Shown here: positions 25,544-36,817 of the stretch, one piece after another
How the letters are laid out: each line of letters starts with the position of its first letter
How positions within the stretch are numbered: position 1 is the first letter of the stretch
NCBI GenBank assembly: GCA_035578155.1
Contig: JAPWDM010000016.1
Span: 8,855,044 to 8,919,043, forward strand
Source: Brachynemurus nebulosus
Taxonomy: Eukaryota; Arthropoda; Insecta; Neuroptera; Myrmeleontidae
Direction of reading: 5' to 3'
Length of the DNA stretch: 64,000 nucleotides
The notes under the pieces: generated by a model
Told to the model about the DNA's origin: nothing
Seen by the model: only the letters and a program-made list of their open reading frames with translations
Databases searched by the model: none
Translations under genes and position numbers: made by a program

Positions 25544-26172
25544 TTACTGTTTTAACAACTTTTCTTTATATTCATTCTGTGCATTCCGTTTCTTTCTCAA
25601 AACCATCAAGTTCTCTTCTTTTAATTTACTGGCATTTTCTACTATTCCTTTTCGAATATCGTCTACATCTACTGTCGCTTTCGTACATAATTCAGTTTCA
25701 AATTCTCGCTGTTTGTTTCGTTCGTACAGTGTTTCTGAAAGCATTACTGCACTTTTGACCGCTTTTACTGCATCACTTTCGTAGAATATTTTCCGTTTTA
25801 ATTTTTTGATCAGATCTTGTCTCGCTTCTTCATTTTCTTTTAGTACATCTACCAACCATTTATTTTGTTGTTCACGTTTTAGAACACGTTGGTTAATTAG
25901 ATTTTCGAACCGTCGTCGACGTATATTTTCAATAGAATTTGGCCATCCTTTTTTCATTTCGATTGAACTATTCTTCAGAAAGTTTGTCCATGCCGTTTCA
26001 TAATCTTTCGCTTCTTGTAACAATCGTTTTTTATCCAGTTTACCAGTAATTTGTTGCCAACACTTATATGAACATAAGAGAGCTTTTTCACGTTCTTCTA
26101 CTTTGGTATTTTCTAAATTCTGTCCAGGTTTCAAATTCCATACTTGTATCATACCCTCATACGGTGTGACAA
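25544..26172 (-). CDS. Terminal exon of a charged, coiled-coil-like host protein (partial gene)
   Basis: An open frame of 202 codons from the first Met extends upstream as VTPYEG to an AG at 26173-26174 (ATTTATAG on the minus strand), so this is best read as a 3'-terminal exon starting at 26172 with two bases of a split codon. It ends in TAA at 25544, with AATAAA on the minus strand a few bases further on. The protein is rich in K, E and R with long heptad-like stretches, for example EEREKALL, NIRRRRFENLINQR and KRNAQNEYKEKLLKQ. The N-terminal part has tryptophans (VWNLKPG, CWQQITG, KKGWPNSIE). The style resembles coiled-coil proteins of cilia and flagella, but I do not recognise the family and that is only a guess. 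Upstream exons should lie beyond 26172 but were not identified. Codon use and lack of breaks fit a working gene, the only one of host type in the window. Confidence 0.6.
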
Positions 26173-26199
26173 CTATAAATATTTAGAATATTACAGTTA

Positions 26200-29100
26200 A
26201 TTAATGCGCTAGAGAACTAGAAAAATGAAAATACAAAATAATATTATTTTTTTTTAAATAGCTAAGTACATATCGTACATGCATTGACTTAGGGTTCCAT
26301 AGCTGTAATTTTTGGTAACTTTTCGAAATATAAAAAATGTAATTATATTTAGCGTAGCTCATTATAAAAAAGATAAATATATAATACGATAATATTACTT
26401 TTTCACATGTGAACACAATGTAAAGTGTGTCTTACATTTGATGGTTTTATAGGTAAAGTTTAAGAAGGAAAAAAATTAATCTCGGTGTCTGGTGATATCG
26501 GTAAATTTAAGAAAATATTTTACGTGAATAGTTAGGAATTTTGTTTAAACGTAAATCAATAAATTGTAACTATATTTGCCCATCCAACATCATCGAATCA
26601 TTTAAATTTGTAATATTTTATTTTATAATAAAAGAAAATATTAAAAATTTGGAAAGTGTCTGAAAGGTTTTAATAAACTGGAGAATCAATTATTATATTA
26701 TGTGTATGCTACCCAGTAAACACTGTTACATAGTTGTTACATAACCATAATATAATTTCTGTGACATTTTTGTAGTTACGTCCCGTGAAAGTTAAGTAAG
26801 TGTTGCTATTTTCGCCTCAGTTATATAACACTGTTACATAACATTGTTACATAAAATGAAATGTAAAAGAATATACGTATAGTTAGTGACATTTTTTCAT
26901 TTTTACCCGACTGTATCAGAAGAAAGGTAGTGTGTTTAGGAAGTATGTATGTATCCTCTGATTATATCTGTTTCGGTGGCGCAGCCTGCAGCCTAAACGA
27001 CTTGACGCATTTTGGTAAAGAAGGTGTCGCTGGATTCGTCTTAATCTTGGGAGTGCTATAGGCTATACGAAATTTCAAAATTCATCCCCTAAATAAGGGA
27101 TGGAAAAGGGCATAGCCGGGTAAGATACGGAAAACGGCCCTTGACGCAAAATTGATTGTTTTTATAGGAAATAATACTTCTTAGCCCCAGATGCATTCCT
27201 GCCAAATTTGAACCCTCTGTAAAAATTTCAACAATATTGTCACAGTTTCAAAAATAAAAGTGGTATTTTGCAAAGTAAAGTATTTGTTGATATATTAATA
27301 GTTATTAAATTTTGAATAATGCAATAGCAAAATTTATTTCCTTTAACGTAAAAATGATGTTATTAATTAAGCGATCAAAAAAATTAACTGCCTACTCAGT
27401 TCCTTTGTTTCTTGTACTAGTATCTCTATTGGTTATTAGATGGCTTGAAATTGCTACTATATTTGACTGATAGTTTTTTAATTTTCGAAAAATTATTAGA
27501 AATTTCATATTTTTTTTTTAAATCATACAGTAAATTTTTGTTATAAATAATAGTGACAAGAAGTTATTTATAAAGAAAGTATTTAAAGAAATTGCAAATA
27601 AAATCATAAACGGCTTGCTAGAAATTACAAAATTTCGGTTTCTCTATTTATTAATAATAAATTTATATTATGTATTTACATTTTCAGGTGCGATATGGGG
27701 GTGCTGAAAATGTTTAGATTGTCAAGTAAAGAGAGACAGCGAAATGAAAAGTTGCATAAATTTCCCTAAAATTTGCAAAGGTAATTATAAATAATATGAG
27801 TCCCAGCTACCACCCACATCAAAAATTGTATAACGCAACATGTGTAAAATGTGTAAATTGTAAATAAAGTATACAAATAATGATGTGGGTGACGTCTGCT
27901 ATAGACAAGTAGTCTTAAAAACGAACGCTAACCCACATTATTATTATTAATACAGTTACTAAAAAAAAAATAAATAGAGGAAAATAAGAATTTGGTAATA
28001 TTTTAAAGAAATTTAGGGAATAGTATGTCAGTCATAGGTCTTTGAATTCGAAAAAAATCACTCAATAAACTGTACTTTTAATAATTAAAATTAATTTTTT
28101 TTCAGATGTAATGCTGCTATTAATTCGGTTCCTGCTACTCAAACACCCTACAAGTTTTACTACAAGAGTTTTTATTAAAAAAAAATCACTTATTTTGTTA
28201 ATTAACATCTTTGCTACTGATCTTTTAAAATTTTTTTACATCAATGAGTATACCTTTGTTCAGCATATTAGACATTATTTTAAACAAGCGTTTATTTTAA
28301 TTAAAATTTGTAATCTTACGTTTTTAAATAAACGTAATTTAATAATTTTAAATAATATTAGGAAGTTTTTAATTTTTCAAAATTAAAAAATCATGTTAAC
28401 ATACCCCTAAATTTGATGTACATATTGTGCATCAGTAGCGAAGAGGTTAATCATGTTTTGTTTTTAAAATATCTTAGTTAAGAAAATCGGAGCAGACTGG
28501 TTTCTAACTTCTTCAGGAGCACCGCGTTGACTTGTTTTACTTGAGTAAATTGGTTCCCGAAACGGTCAATAAGGGTCGTAGACCCAGTTTCATTACATTA
28601 ATATTTATGTCAAGAGCAAAAAAAAGATCATCGGATGAATTATATTTCCCAAGATGTTACTGAATTTGTGAATTTATCAGGGGGTTTATCTAAAATCTAA
28701 AATCATGAAAAATCATGACAAGGGATCGATGAGACGAAGAAGTTTAGGAACCACTGCTCTACATAAAACGTAAAATTATTATTCACTTTTATGTCAAATA
28801 ATAATTTTTTATTAACGTTTAATTCATTGACCTGTCAAATTCAGTATTATTTTTTTTTTAAAATACGTAATTTATTAAGAAAAAAATTCATTTTTAATTG
28901 GCACTTTTATTGTTGTACTTACACTGGTCTAATTTTAGAAATAAATAATGCCGATTAACTTAAAAAATGATATTTTTATAATATTTTGTGTTTAGTTTTA
29001 ATATTATTATTAGTTTTGTTAAGTATTTACTGGAACTTTTCTGCACGACTCTATAATTGAGATCGCCTCGATCTACACTTCTGTAAAAGAGTGTTACGGA

Positions 29101-29249
29101 ATCAGGTCTGAATTTCTAACATAAACAAGCCTAGAGTATCCGTTTTCGAGACCTTTTTCCCTATTCCTATTTCATCTTTTTTATATGTCCATAAGTAAGA
29201 GCCATTCTTAAACCTGCATAGGAATAAGTTTCAGTACATGAGAAAAGCA
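26200..29249. other. No gene recognised
   Basis: AT-rich sequence. The upstream exons of the 25544-26172 gene may lie here, but none could be delimited. The ORF at 28111-28386 is low-complexity and incidental. GTTTAGGAACCACTG near 28741-28755 looks like a hAT terminus, but its partner was not found. Confidence 0.4.
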
Positions 29250-29327
29250 CATATCGCGCGTACTCTTTCAATACCTCGTATATCAAAAATTGCATGTTTT
29301 AGGATACACAAAAAACATTAAATATTG

Positions 29328-29402
<75 letters not shown>

Positions 29403-29410
29403 TATATAAC

Positions 29411-29446
<36 letters not shown>

Positions 29447-29454
29447 TATATAAC

Positions 29455-29531
<77 letters not shown>

Positions 29532-29672
29532 GGTAGCCAACATCAAAGGGTGTAATTAGCATAAATCTTAAGTTCATAATGATGAAAACACAGATTTAAG
29601 TACGTTTTTTTTTGTGTCTCGAAAAATTGGGACTTTTCAGATGCGAGGTATAGAAAGAGTACGCGCGATATG
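29250..29672. mobile_element. (TA)n-centred foldback element, family 2
   Basis: ATATCGCGCGTACTCTTTC at the left and GAAAGAGTACGCGCGATAT at the right are perfectly inverted. The centre is TA-rich (about 29333-29528) with ACTATATAACTACTATATA interruptions. Single arms of this family recur at 44000-44160, 46756-46805 and 47302-47350. Confidence 0.8.
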
Positions 29673-30289
29673 TAGTGTGTACTCACGCACACTTCAGCAC
29701 AAGAGTACACTCTATTTATATGGTATTTATAAATTTTAATTATTATTTTTGTAATTTTTTAATATTTAAATATTACGTGCATTTAGTATCTGCAAATTAG
29801 ATTATTATTCATAATTTTGATGTTCATCGATTTTTAGAGGGTAGCGTATACTCATATCTTCATAAGCCAATGTCATCCTTCAGTTTTTTACTATTTTTAT
29901 AAAAAAAAACGTAAATTAAACCCCTACAAAGTTCGGAGCCAGTTTACTCTGATCATTACGAGACCTCGAAGTCAGATTTGAAATTACTTAATAAAAAAGG
30001 TCAATGAAGCCAGTTTACCTTCGTCCAAGAAAATATATAATTACTTTTTCTACAGTAGTTATCAATTATTTGTTAGTATTGCCTTTCCGATGTTAAAAAA
30101 TAAAAAAGATCCTTTTTAAAAAAAGGCATTCGTATGTAATAATCATACTAATCTAAATTGTAAAATAAACAAAAAAAAGCTTGAATTCAAAAAAATTTTG
30201 TAAAAATATTACTATTTTAAGTTATAATGCAAACTTATTGTAACTATTTTTTTAAATTTAATAGCTGGTATTTTGTTAGTTAACAATAA

Positions 30290-30790
30290 TTTATATAATT
30301 GTTAAGTTCCAAAGAGGAGAATGAGTCCCCACAAAATAGTGAATTGTAATTTTTTCCCCCGATATTATAAATTTCAAATAATTTTTCGGATAGTTTATGC
30401 TCAAGAACAGGAATTAAATTATAACACAAATAAAAAAAAAATAAGCTAGTGTTCAAAAAACTTATTTTAACTATTTTTAAAATCTTATACCGGTATTTTA
30501 TTAACTACAAATAATTTTTCCAACAATTTTTGCTCAAATATAAAAATTATAAAATTGTATAATTGTAATAGTAATTATAAAATTGTATAAATGCTTATAT
30601 TCTTATATCATAATTAATGAAATTTTTAAGCTATAAAGAGGAAAATGAATCCAAATCCACAAATTTATAATAATTTGTAATATTTTTCCCTATTTTGTAA
30701 TCAGCAAATAATTTTTCGGACAATTTGTGCTTAAAAATAAAAGAAATTATATTTTATAGTGTAATTATTATGATATTTATTAACATTATT
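30290..30790. repeat. Two to three diverged copies of a roughly 325-bp repeat
   Basis: AAAGAGGAGAATGAGTCC at 30312 and AAAGAGGAAAATGAATCC at 30637 head similar blocks that each contain AAATAATTTTTCGGA. A third AAATAATTTTTCCAACAATTT occurs near 30508. Non-coding. Confidence 0.55.
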
Positions 30791-31232
30791 TAATTGTTAA
30801 TGTTTTTTGTAATATAATCAAATATATATTAAATAAAAAAAACTTTTTTTAAAAAAAATGTGTTTTATTTATGAAACATTTAATTCAATATTTTTATATA
30901 AGCATGTACACAAAAATAGATTTGAATCTCCCGCGAAAAGTAAACATCTGGCCTGTCGGGGAATTCAAATCTACACTTTACATGCTTACGTAAGGCAGAT
31001 CAGTACGTAGCACGTAGACACATTCGTAACACCATGGTAAAACTCCTACATATAGGCAACCGACTTTATACCTTGCTTCCCCCTCAGCAGGAGCAAATAA
31101 ATTAAAGCACAATTCCCCCTGGGGCCCAGAAACTGTTTGAGGAGACTAAAAAAATAGCGGAGTTACCGTACCGTGGTGTCATATATATGGTATAGTGGTA
31201 TACATATATTGCTAGCAACGTATCTAGCCTAT

Positions 31233-31795
31233 GGTAACGTTTAGACGTTAGATTACAGTCGGATGAAAATCGTATAGCCATCCGACCAACTGTTTACATG
31301 CATACGAATTTAATCTGACAATGTACTGAATCAAAATGGTGGAGAATGAAGTTTCAACTTAAAACAACTGTCAATACGTAACCTATTACATATGTTATAC
31401 ATTTGTTTGCACATAACCTATATTATACATTTTTGTATAAAATTGTTGAAAAAATAGTTACCAAACGTTATCTGAGTTAAAAAGAACTGAATACATAAGT
31501 AACCATTAATGGATAAAAAAATTAAGGTTGCAAGCGCCGCTGAAATATTTGTCAATGATTTTTGACAACTGTCATTTGAAATTTGATCAACACAAAAATT
31601 CAAATGTAGCCATCTTCACATCTTGATTATACTCGTTAACTTTCGATTCTACTATGAACGGATCGTATATTAATCGGATGGGATTCTATTTTTTCAAAAT
31701 CTGACCGATATCCGAAGGTCATCCGACCTATGTGTTTAGACGTACGATCTACGTTCGATTTTCATCCGATTATAATCTTACGTCTAAACGGTACC
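31233..31795. mobile_element. MITE with about 40-bp inverted ends
   Basis: GGTAACGTTTAGACGTTAGA at the left and CTTACGTCTAAACGGTACC at the right are inverted, as are TCGGATGAAAATCG and CGATTTTCATCCGA further in. No ORF of note (31418-31603 is incidental). Confidence 0.75.
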
Positions 31796-31842
31796 TAAGA
31801 GAGGAATTGGTCGCCAACAAAGAGAGACAAACAATACAGAAA

Positions 31843-32440
31843 TAGTCATTGAGCGATATTCTAAAAGATGCTCATGCTCATGCTCATACTCATACTCATA
31901 CTCATACTCTACTTGCTCATACTTACTTTGCTTCATTTGCTTACAATAATTTTCGTATACCTTTTCCAACAATTTTTGGAATGACTTTTCGAGAGGGTGT
32001 TATTAGTGACTATAAACTTTCAAGATGTTAAATTATTTTATTGCTTACAACAAATACCACCCTATGTTCACTCCAATTGTATTTAAATTTGTTACCTGTT
32101 TCACAAGCAACGGTTTCTTTTTGCATTCATACAGATAAGTAGGTAACATGCTGCGAACAATACTGCTGATTATTGCCGTACTTGAAAAGTCATCTCATTT
32201 AAATATTGAAAAACTATACTTACGTACATAAATTATATACCTACATTTTTTCAAAGTCTGCGTTGAAATGTATTCACAATTATTGTCAATAGTTTTATGA
32301 AGGGTCATCTTTTGTTATATTTTTTACAGCTTGGACTAGTGAAGGTAGATATTTGTACAGATTAATTTCTTTTATTTAATAAAAACAGGTAAATTTTTAA
32401 GAAATTGTTCTAAATAGATATTTATGATAATTGTTATTTT
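31843..32440 (+). repeat. Left outer arm
   Basis: Inverted copy of 43218-43843. It begins with the (CTCATG/CTCATA)n hexamer tract (31870-31910), and its inner part contains the block shared with 9635-9775. Confidence 0.8.
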
Positions 32441-33299
32441 CTTATTTTTAATATGAATTTATATAAATATAAAATCCTTATATAAAGTCTATGTCAGACT
32501 AAACTTTTTTAGTTAGTTAGACTAAAGTTATATAATATTATGATAATAATTATTCATTCAATCATTTGTCGAAAGCTCTATCATTATGTGTGTGGAAATA
32601 TTTGGATAACTAGTAACTTTTCCTATAAATTAAAATATATCAAAGAATGGACAGATTTTTATTTTTTCTGTATTAATTATTTTGAGTTTAAGAAATATTA
32701 CCCTAATTTTTAAAGTTTTATTTTTGTAAAATATTGCATTAATTTGGACATCGAAATTTGTATGTTTGACTGTATTGCATATTTGTATGAAATTTTTCTA
32801 ATGCATAATCGTCGATTGTTAATTATCGAAAAATTTTCCAATGCTATATATGGAAAAGCTTGTTAATTTTAAATAAAACAAGGAACCGATAGGTTAACTG
32901 ATTGTTAAAATTTTATGTCACTGATGGGACTAAAATTATGTGCAAGCTTAGTTTTTAAAATTAAACATTTACAGATTGATGGTTTACATGATTTAGTAGC
33001 AAAACAGTAATTTTCATTATAATCAATAATTACCAATGCCTTATATTGCATAGAATGTAAAAATGTACAGTATGAGAAAACGGTTAGAAATTACTGTCCT
33101 CGACTCTTAGCGTCAAAAGTATCGCTTAGAGAAATTTTGAACATAGAGAATACTTGATTTTTGAAAAAATATTTACAATAATAATAAATATATCTTTGTC
33201 ATTAATTAAAAATATCATAAAGGGGTGGAAAAACCATATAAAAATTTAAATAGAAAATGTGTTTTTAAGTCTACCTGCCAAGTTCCAGGTATATTATCA
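32441..33299. other. Sequence unique to the left arm
   Basis: AT-rich with no ORF. It has no counterpart in the right arm, where about 210 bp of different sequence (43010-43217) sits instead. It is either a later insertion here or a deletion on the right. Confidence 0.55.
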
Positions 33300-34356
33300 T
33301 TCATCACTATATACATTTGACCCCAACACTCGCTTATACTGTTGGACTTTAAAGACATGAGTCATCACTTCGACATAATAAATTCAAGTTAACCCATTAT
33401 GCGTCATCACAATTTACTCATCACAATTTGGTTTTGTGTTAACCCATTACCCGCCATAGTTTTTGAATGCAAACCTAACGCATGCGCAGACTGAATTTTA
33501 GGCCACAATTTGATAGATGGGGTACACTATCGCGTCAAAATCTGGGGAATACCCTAACTCGGGGGTGGCCCACGGGGTGGCCCCAAACTTTTGACACCGT
33601 ACAGTACTTAAATTTTTGGTATACTACCGTGTTAAAAGTGCGGGCTCCCCCTGACCAAAAAGGTATCCGATCACTTTTTGAAGCGTACTGTGCTTATTAC
33701 GTGCAAATCTTGCCCTCACTTAATTGCGTCATCTTAAACGAAAATTGGGAGGCCGCTAAATTTTATGGGGGGCACTGTACCAAGCGCTAGTCGCAATCAC
33801 GACTTCAGACTCCAGACTCCAGAGTCCAGATTTCTGACCGCTACTGTACTGCCGGAAATCTGGGCGTCAACTGTACCTCAGGAGTACAATTTTTGTATAT
33901 GAGTCAGCACTTTATACGATTAATTTGTTTAAGTTCAGTTTGTTTATTTAAGATTTTTTAGCTAACTATTTATGATGATGTAATAGATACATATATTATA
34001 TTAATATATAATATCACATATAATATATAACGGGTGTATATTTAGTATTTTTAATAAATATTTTAGTATACAGGGTGTATCATGAAATATGTTTCTCAAT
34101 TAGAATAATAAATTTCATACGATTTTTGTTAATACCCTTATAGGTTAACGAAAGTAACTTCTTTCTGTCAAAAAATTGGGGAATTTAGGGTAATAATTAA
34201 ATAAAACGCACATAATTTTCTTTTTTTTAAATTTTATTTATAGAATATGTATACAAAAAATTAAATTGCTTAAATCTATATATTACTTAAAATCTATTTA
34301 TTTTCCATATAAAATTTTTTTAAAAGAATACAATTTTCTAATGAACAAATTTTATC

Positions 34357-34779
34357 TCAATGAAGCATACAGCGTCTTGAATAATATTCATCTCGCAGAA
34401 TGGAAATCTTCGGTACATCAAATATTTCTTCCAAATTCAGAATCCACGGCTGGTTTCCGGTACCATTAAACAAATTTGAAATCCATTTCTTCTTTTCACT
34501 GCCCTTGACGTAAATGACATCATACTTCTTTAATATAGGTTTCAATATGGTAGGAAGTTTTTGGTACAGAATAAATCCATACGACCAAGGTATCCCATGC
34601 CAATTTCGGCAAAGCCAACGGGCAACTCGTTGAAATTTCTTCGGCAACTCGTTGAAATCAAACGGTGCGTCGAATATAAGATGTAATATATCATCTGAAT
34701 TTTCTGCAGCAATACCAACTTCTTTAAAATAAAATTCGTTGTTAGCTCCTTGATAGCCTTGTATGTCAAGAAACGCCAT
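34357..34779 (-). CDS. Arm gene A, left copy: 140-aa family protein (possible nuclease-like fold)
   Basis: Intact frame with ATG at 34779, TATA box at 34825-34833 and AATAAA (34297-34302 on this strand) after the stop. Motifs in order: FLDIQGY (residues 3-9), FYFKEVGI (about 17-24), ARWLCRNWHGIPWSYG (about 53-68), VIYVKGSEKKKWISNLF (about 88-104), LNLEEIF near the C-terminus. I recognise the pattern D.QG-KE-RWL..N.HG..W-YVKG.EK..W as a family scattered in arthropod genomes near other small viral-like ORFs. Spacing of the acidic residues suggests an RNase H-like or DEDD exonuclease-like fold, which is inference. This copy keeps the family's N-x-HG motif. It is near-identical to 41730-42152 in the opposite arm. 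It probably acts in the nucleus on the element's DNA, though nothing in the sequence proves that. Confidence 0.7.
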   Translation of the reverse strand: MAFLDIQGYQGANNEFYFKEVGIAAENSDDILHLIFDAPFDFNELPKKFQRVARWLCRNWHGIPWSYGFILYQKLPTILKPILKKYDVIYVKGSEKKKWISNLFNGTGNQPWILNLEEIFDVPKISILRDEYYSRRCMLH

Positions 34780-34824
34780 TTTTTACCACCGCCGTAGAAC
34801 TGAAATTATTCACACAATCCACAA

Positions 34825-34833
34825 CTTTATATA
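34825..34833 (-). promoter_or_regulatory. TATA box of arm gene A (left)
   Basis: TATATAAAG on the minus strand, about 46 nt upstream of the ATG. The same motif occurs at the same position in the right arm. Confidence 0.65.
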
Positions 34834-34942
34834 GAATAATTAAAAGTGGTGGGGATAGTTAGTTAATTAGTGGAATGTATTCGAAAATGGCTACTGATAG
34901 CTATTGATAGTTTACAATCAAATTACAAACTGTTAATAATAT

Positions 34943-35119
34943 TTAGCACATTGGTGAGTACCAAGTTCTTTTCACTTTAAGACCTAGTGATTTAAGGAAT
35001 GCTAAATTTTCGGGTGAAATGTGTTGTTGCTTAAAAGTTTTACGTTTATTAATCTTAGGTTTCGAAAGTCCATTGCTAGGTTGTCTAGCGGTGAACTGCG
35101 CTGAATTGTAAATTAACAT
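34943..35119 (-). CDS. Arm gene B, left copy: 58-aa basic protein with a FLKSLGLKV motif
   Basis: The ATG at 35119 was chosen; the open frame upstream begins only with GTG. The protein is basic (KPKINKRKTFKQQ), then SPENLAFLKSLGLKV at about residues 38-52, ending WYSPMC. The motif S/TPEN..FL.SLG is one I recall from small ORFs beside arm-gene-A relatives in arthropods; function unknown. It is transcribed in the same direction as arm gene A, about 160 nt upstream of it. TATA-like TATAAAATAG lies at 35226-35235, about 107 nt upstream. The right copy has one more residue before its stop because the sequence after the Cys codon differs. Confidence 0.6.
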   Translation of the reverse strand: MLIYNSAQFTARQPSNGLSKPKINKRKTFKQQHISPENLAFLKSLGLKVKRTWYSPMC

Positions 35120-35225
35120 GGTTCCAAAATGTAGTTGTTTTACCACGAAAGTATAATTTTCGGCGAAAGAGATGTTAACTCTTTAACAACCACCGGTAAA
35201 TAGATAATATTTTGTGTAAGTTCAA

Positions 35226-35235
35226 CTATTTTATA
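35226..35235 (-). promoter_or_regulatory. TATA-like box of arm gene B (left)
   Basis: TATAAAATAG on the minus strand, identical in the right arm at 41320-41329. Confidence 0.45.
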
Positions 35236-35329
35236 CCCTTTAACCATGATAAGGTGTATGAGCTGGAGTATAACTCAGCAAATTATATAGCGGTGGTGAC
35301 GTAACACACAAATGCGGTAGTTGTGTTGC

Positions 35330-35575
35330 GGTTGTGGCAGTTGTGTGGTGGTGGCGGTGGCGTTGTTTGTGTGGCGGTTGTGATGGTTTTGTGGTGGTGA
35401 CGGTGGTTGTGTGGCGGTTGTGGTGTTTGTGTGGTGGTGGCGGTAGTATATGTGTGGCGGTTGTGGCGGTGGCGGTGTTTGTGTGGCGGTTGTGTGGTGG
35501 TGTTTGTGTGGCGGTGGCGGTGGTGTTTGTGTTGTGGTGGCGGAGGTTGTGTGGCGGTTGAGGCGGGGGCGGGGT
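35330..35575 (+). repeat. GGTGGC/GTTGTG-type G-rich minisatellite, left arm
   Basis: Irregular tandem words GTGGTGGTGGCGGT and TGTGTGGCGGTTGTGG. The other strand reads as a T/P/H-rich ORF (35240-35614) starting MIKLFTSAANTAAT and ending in a non-repetitive tail that includes NLLSYTPAHTPYHG. The right arm has an equivalent ORF start, but its tail is in another frame, so the ORF is not convincingly a gene. Confidence 0.8.
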
Positions 35576-35797
35576 AGCAGCGGTGTTTGCAGCTGAAGTG
35601 AACAATTTTATCATTAATTCAATCGAAGTAGCAATTTACTGTAGACAATGAATCGGTGGTGACATCTCGCGGTGTTTGTTGAACGCTATATCTAAATTAA
35701 TCAATCTGGTGACGTTCCTGTTCCCCTGCTCTTATAATGGAAGATTATTAAATATCGATTTTAGATAAAATATTGGAAAATTTCGGTCAAAAAATAC

Positions 35798-35806
35798 TAT
35801 AAATAG
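35798..35806 (+). promoter_or_regulatory. TATA box of the Cys-rich gene
   Basis: TATAAATAG. Its distance to the ATG at 35865 (about 65 nt) matches other genes of the element. The earlier ATG at 35832 would lie at the expected transcription start, so 35865 is the better start. Confidence 0.55.
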
Positions 35807-35864
35807 AACTGAATTATTAACCGGATGTCATATGTTGGTTAAGTTTCAGTGGATAAACAGCAAC

Positions 35865-36053
35865 ATGCCGATTTGTGGTATTTGTAAATTTCAACCGTCA
35901 CAGTGTAAGTGTGCCTTCTACGAGTATTATGATAGGTGTCGAAATGAAAAACGAATTTGCATGTGTTGTAAACGATGTATGATGCCATTTCCAAACTGTG
36001 TTTGCAATTATATAAACTGTACCACATGTAAAAGCCGCTGCAATTGCAAATAA
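35865..36053 (+). CDS. 62-aa cysteine-rich protein, copy 1
   Basis: The protein starts MPICGICKFQPSQCKC and contains 15 cysteines in 62 residues, arranged C-x2-C-x6-C-x-C, then RNEKRICMCCKRC, then PNCVCNY and a C-terminal TCKSRCNCK. There is no signal peptide, so an intracellular metal-binding role (zinc-ribbon-like or metallothionein-like) is more likely than a secreted disulfide protein. That is inference. I do not recognise the family. The frame is open upstream to ATG 35832, but TATA spacing favours 35865. It is the first gene of the core, just inside the left arm. A diverged second copy follows in tandem. Confidence 0.55.
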   Translation: MPICGICKFQPSQCKCAFYEYYDRCRNEKRICMCCKRCMMPFPNCVCNYINCTTCKSRCNCK

Positions 36054-36085
36054 TTTAGTAAAATCAATCATCTGAACATACTACG

Positions 36086-36199
36086 TATTGACCAATTCCA
36101 CGGTTGCTCAAACCAACGTAAGCATTTATTTATTACGCAATGACCAGCGATGTAATGAGGCATAATGCATATTTTGTGTAACAGTGGAATTGGTCAATA
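36086..36199. promoter_or_regulatory. Hairpin formed by perfect 16-nt inverted repeats after the Cys-rich gene
   Basis: TATTGACCAATTCCAC (36086-36101) and GTGGAATTGGTCAATA (36184-36199) are perfect inverse complements separated by about 82 nt. The second unit carries the same pair in altered form at 36548-36642. Role unknown: possible terminator, protein-binding pair, or ends of a tiny foldback. Confidence 0.6.
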
Positions 36200-36231
36200 T
36201 CGATTAAATATCGATTTTTTTTTATAAAATA

Positions 36232-36510
36232 TTGGATTATTTGGTTTTCAGTAAAAATACTATAAATACAACTGAATTATTAACCGAATATCATTTGTTG
36301 GTTAAGTTCCAGAAGGTAAAAAAAACAATTTGTGGTATTTGTAAATTTCAACCGCCAAAGTGCGGCTGTTCATTCCCCGGGTATTGTGATAGGTGTCGAA
36401 ACGAAAAACGAATTTGCATGTGTTGCAAACGGTGTATGATGCCATTTCCAAACTGTGTTTGCAATTATGTAAACAGTCCCACATGTAAAAGCCGCTGCAA
36501 TTGCAAATAA
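36232..36510 (+). pseudogene. Cysteine-rich protein, copy 2, without an ATG
   Basis: This is a tandem repeat of the Cys-rich unit, about 455 bp downstream. The region from TICGICKFQPPKCGC to the C-terminal TCKSRCNCK is conserved, again with 15 cysteines, although one Cys is gained (YYDRC to YCDRC) and one lost (NINC.. region now NSPTC). The position of the start Met in copy 1 is Thr here, and the earlier ATG is TTG, so no initiation codon remains upstream of the conserved part. A TATA-like CTATAAATAC is kept. It is either a dead copy or translated from a spliced or non-AUG start. Confidence 0.55.
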
Positions 36511-36547
36511 TTTAGTAAAATCAATCACCTGATTGCCACATCATAAG

Positions 36548-36642
36548 TATTGATCCATTCCACGGTTGCTAAAACAAACATTAGCATTTATTTAGTAATG
36601 AGGTATAACGTATATTTTGAGTAACAGTGGAATTGGCCAATA
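36548..36642. repeat. Decayed copy of the 16-nt inverted pair
   Basis: TATTGATCCATTCCAC and GTGGAATTGGCCAATA, with three mismatches between arms. Confidence 0.5.
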
Positions 36643-36817
36643 CCTGTTAATCAGTATTAAAATTTTTGTTGAATACTCAAATATGCATTATACTACATTG
36701 CATTGCCAGCCATATCATTATAAATAAATGTTAATGTTTATTTGATATTTTCCATTGGTTGTGGTTGCTTCAGAGTAACTTAATTTGTAGCTGTGTGGGA
36801 ATAAATATATCGGTGGG

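Larger units (their letters stand above)
33300..35707 (+). repeat. Left inner arm
   Basis: Inverted copy of 40833-43010, with an additional roughly 200 bp near 33880-34070. It contains the minus-strand genes at 34357-34779 and 34943-35119 and the G-rich minisatellite. Confidence 0.85.

Noticed and set aside
28741..28760. GTTTAGGAACCACTG as the end of a hAT element
   Set aside because: The inverse partner and an 8-bp duplication could not be found, so no element was called.
33482..33790. 102-codon ORF in the left inner arm (and its right-arm partner at 42653-42841)
   Set aside because: It reads across the dispersed unit also found at 45950-46345; arms are near-identical, so ORF conservation is not evidence of selection.
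35240..35614. T/P/H-rich ORF through the minisatellite, with its partner at 40921-41268
   Set aside because: Start is shared but the non-repetitive tail is in different frames in the two arms; low-complexity frames stay open by chance.
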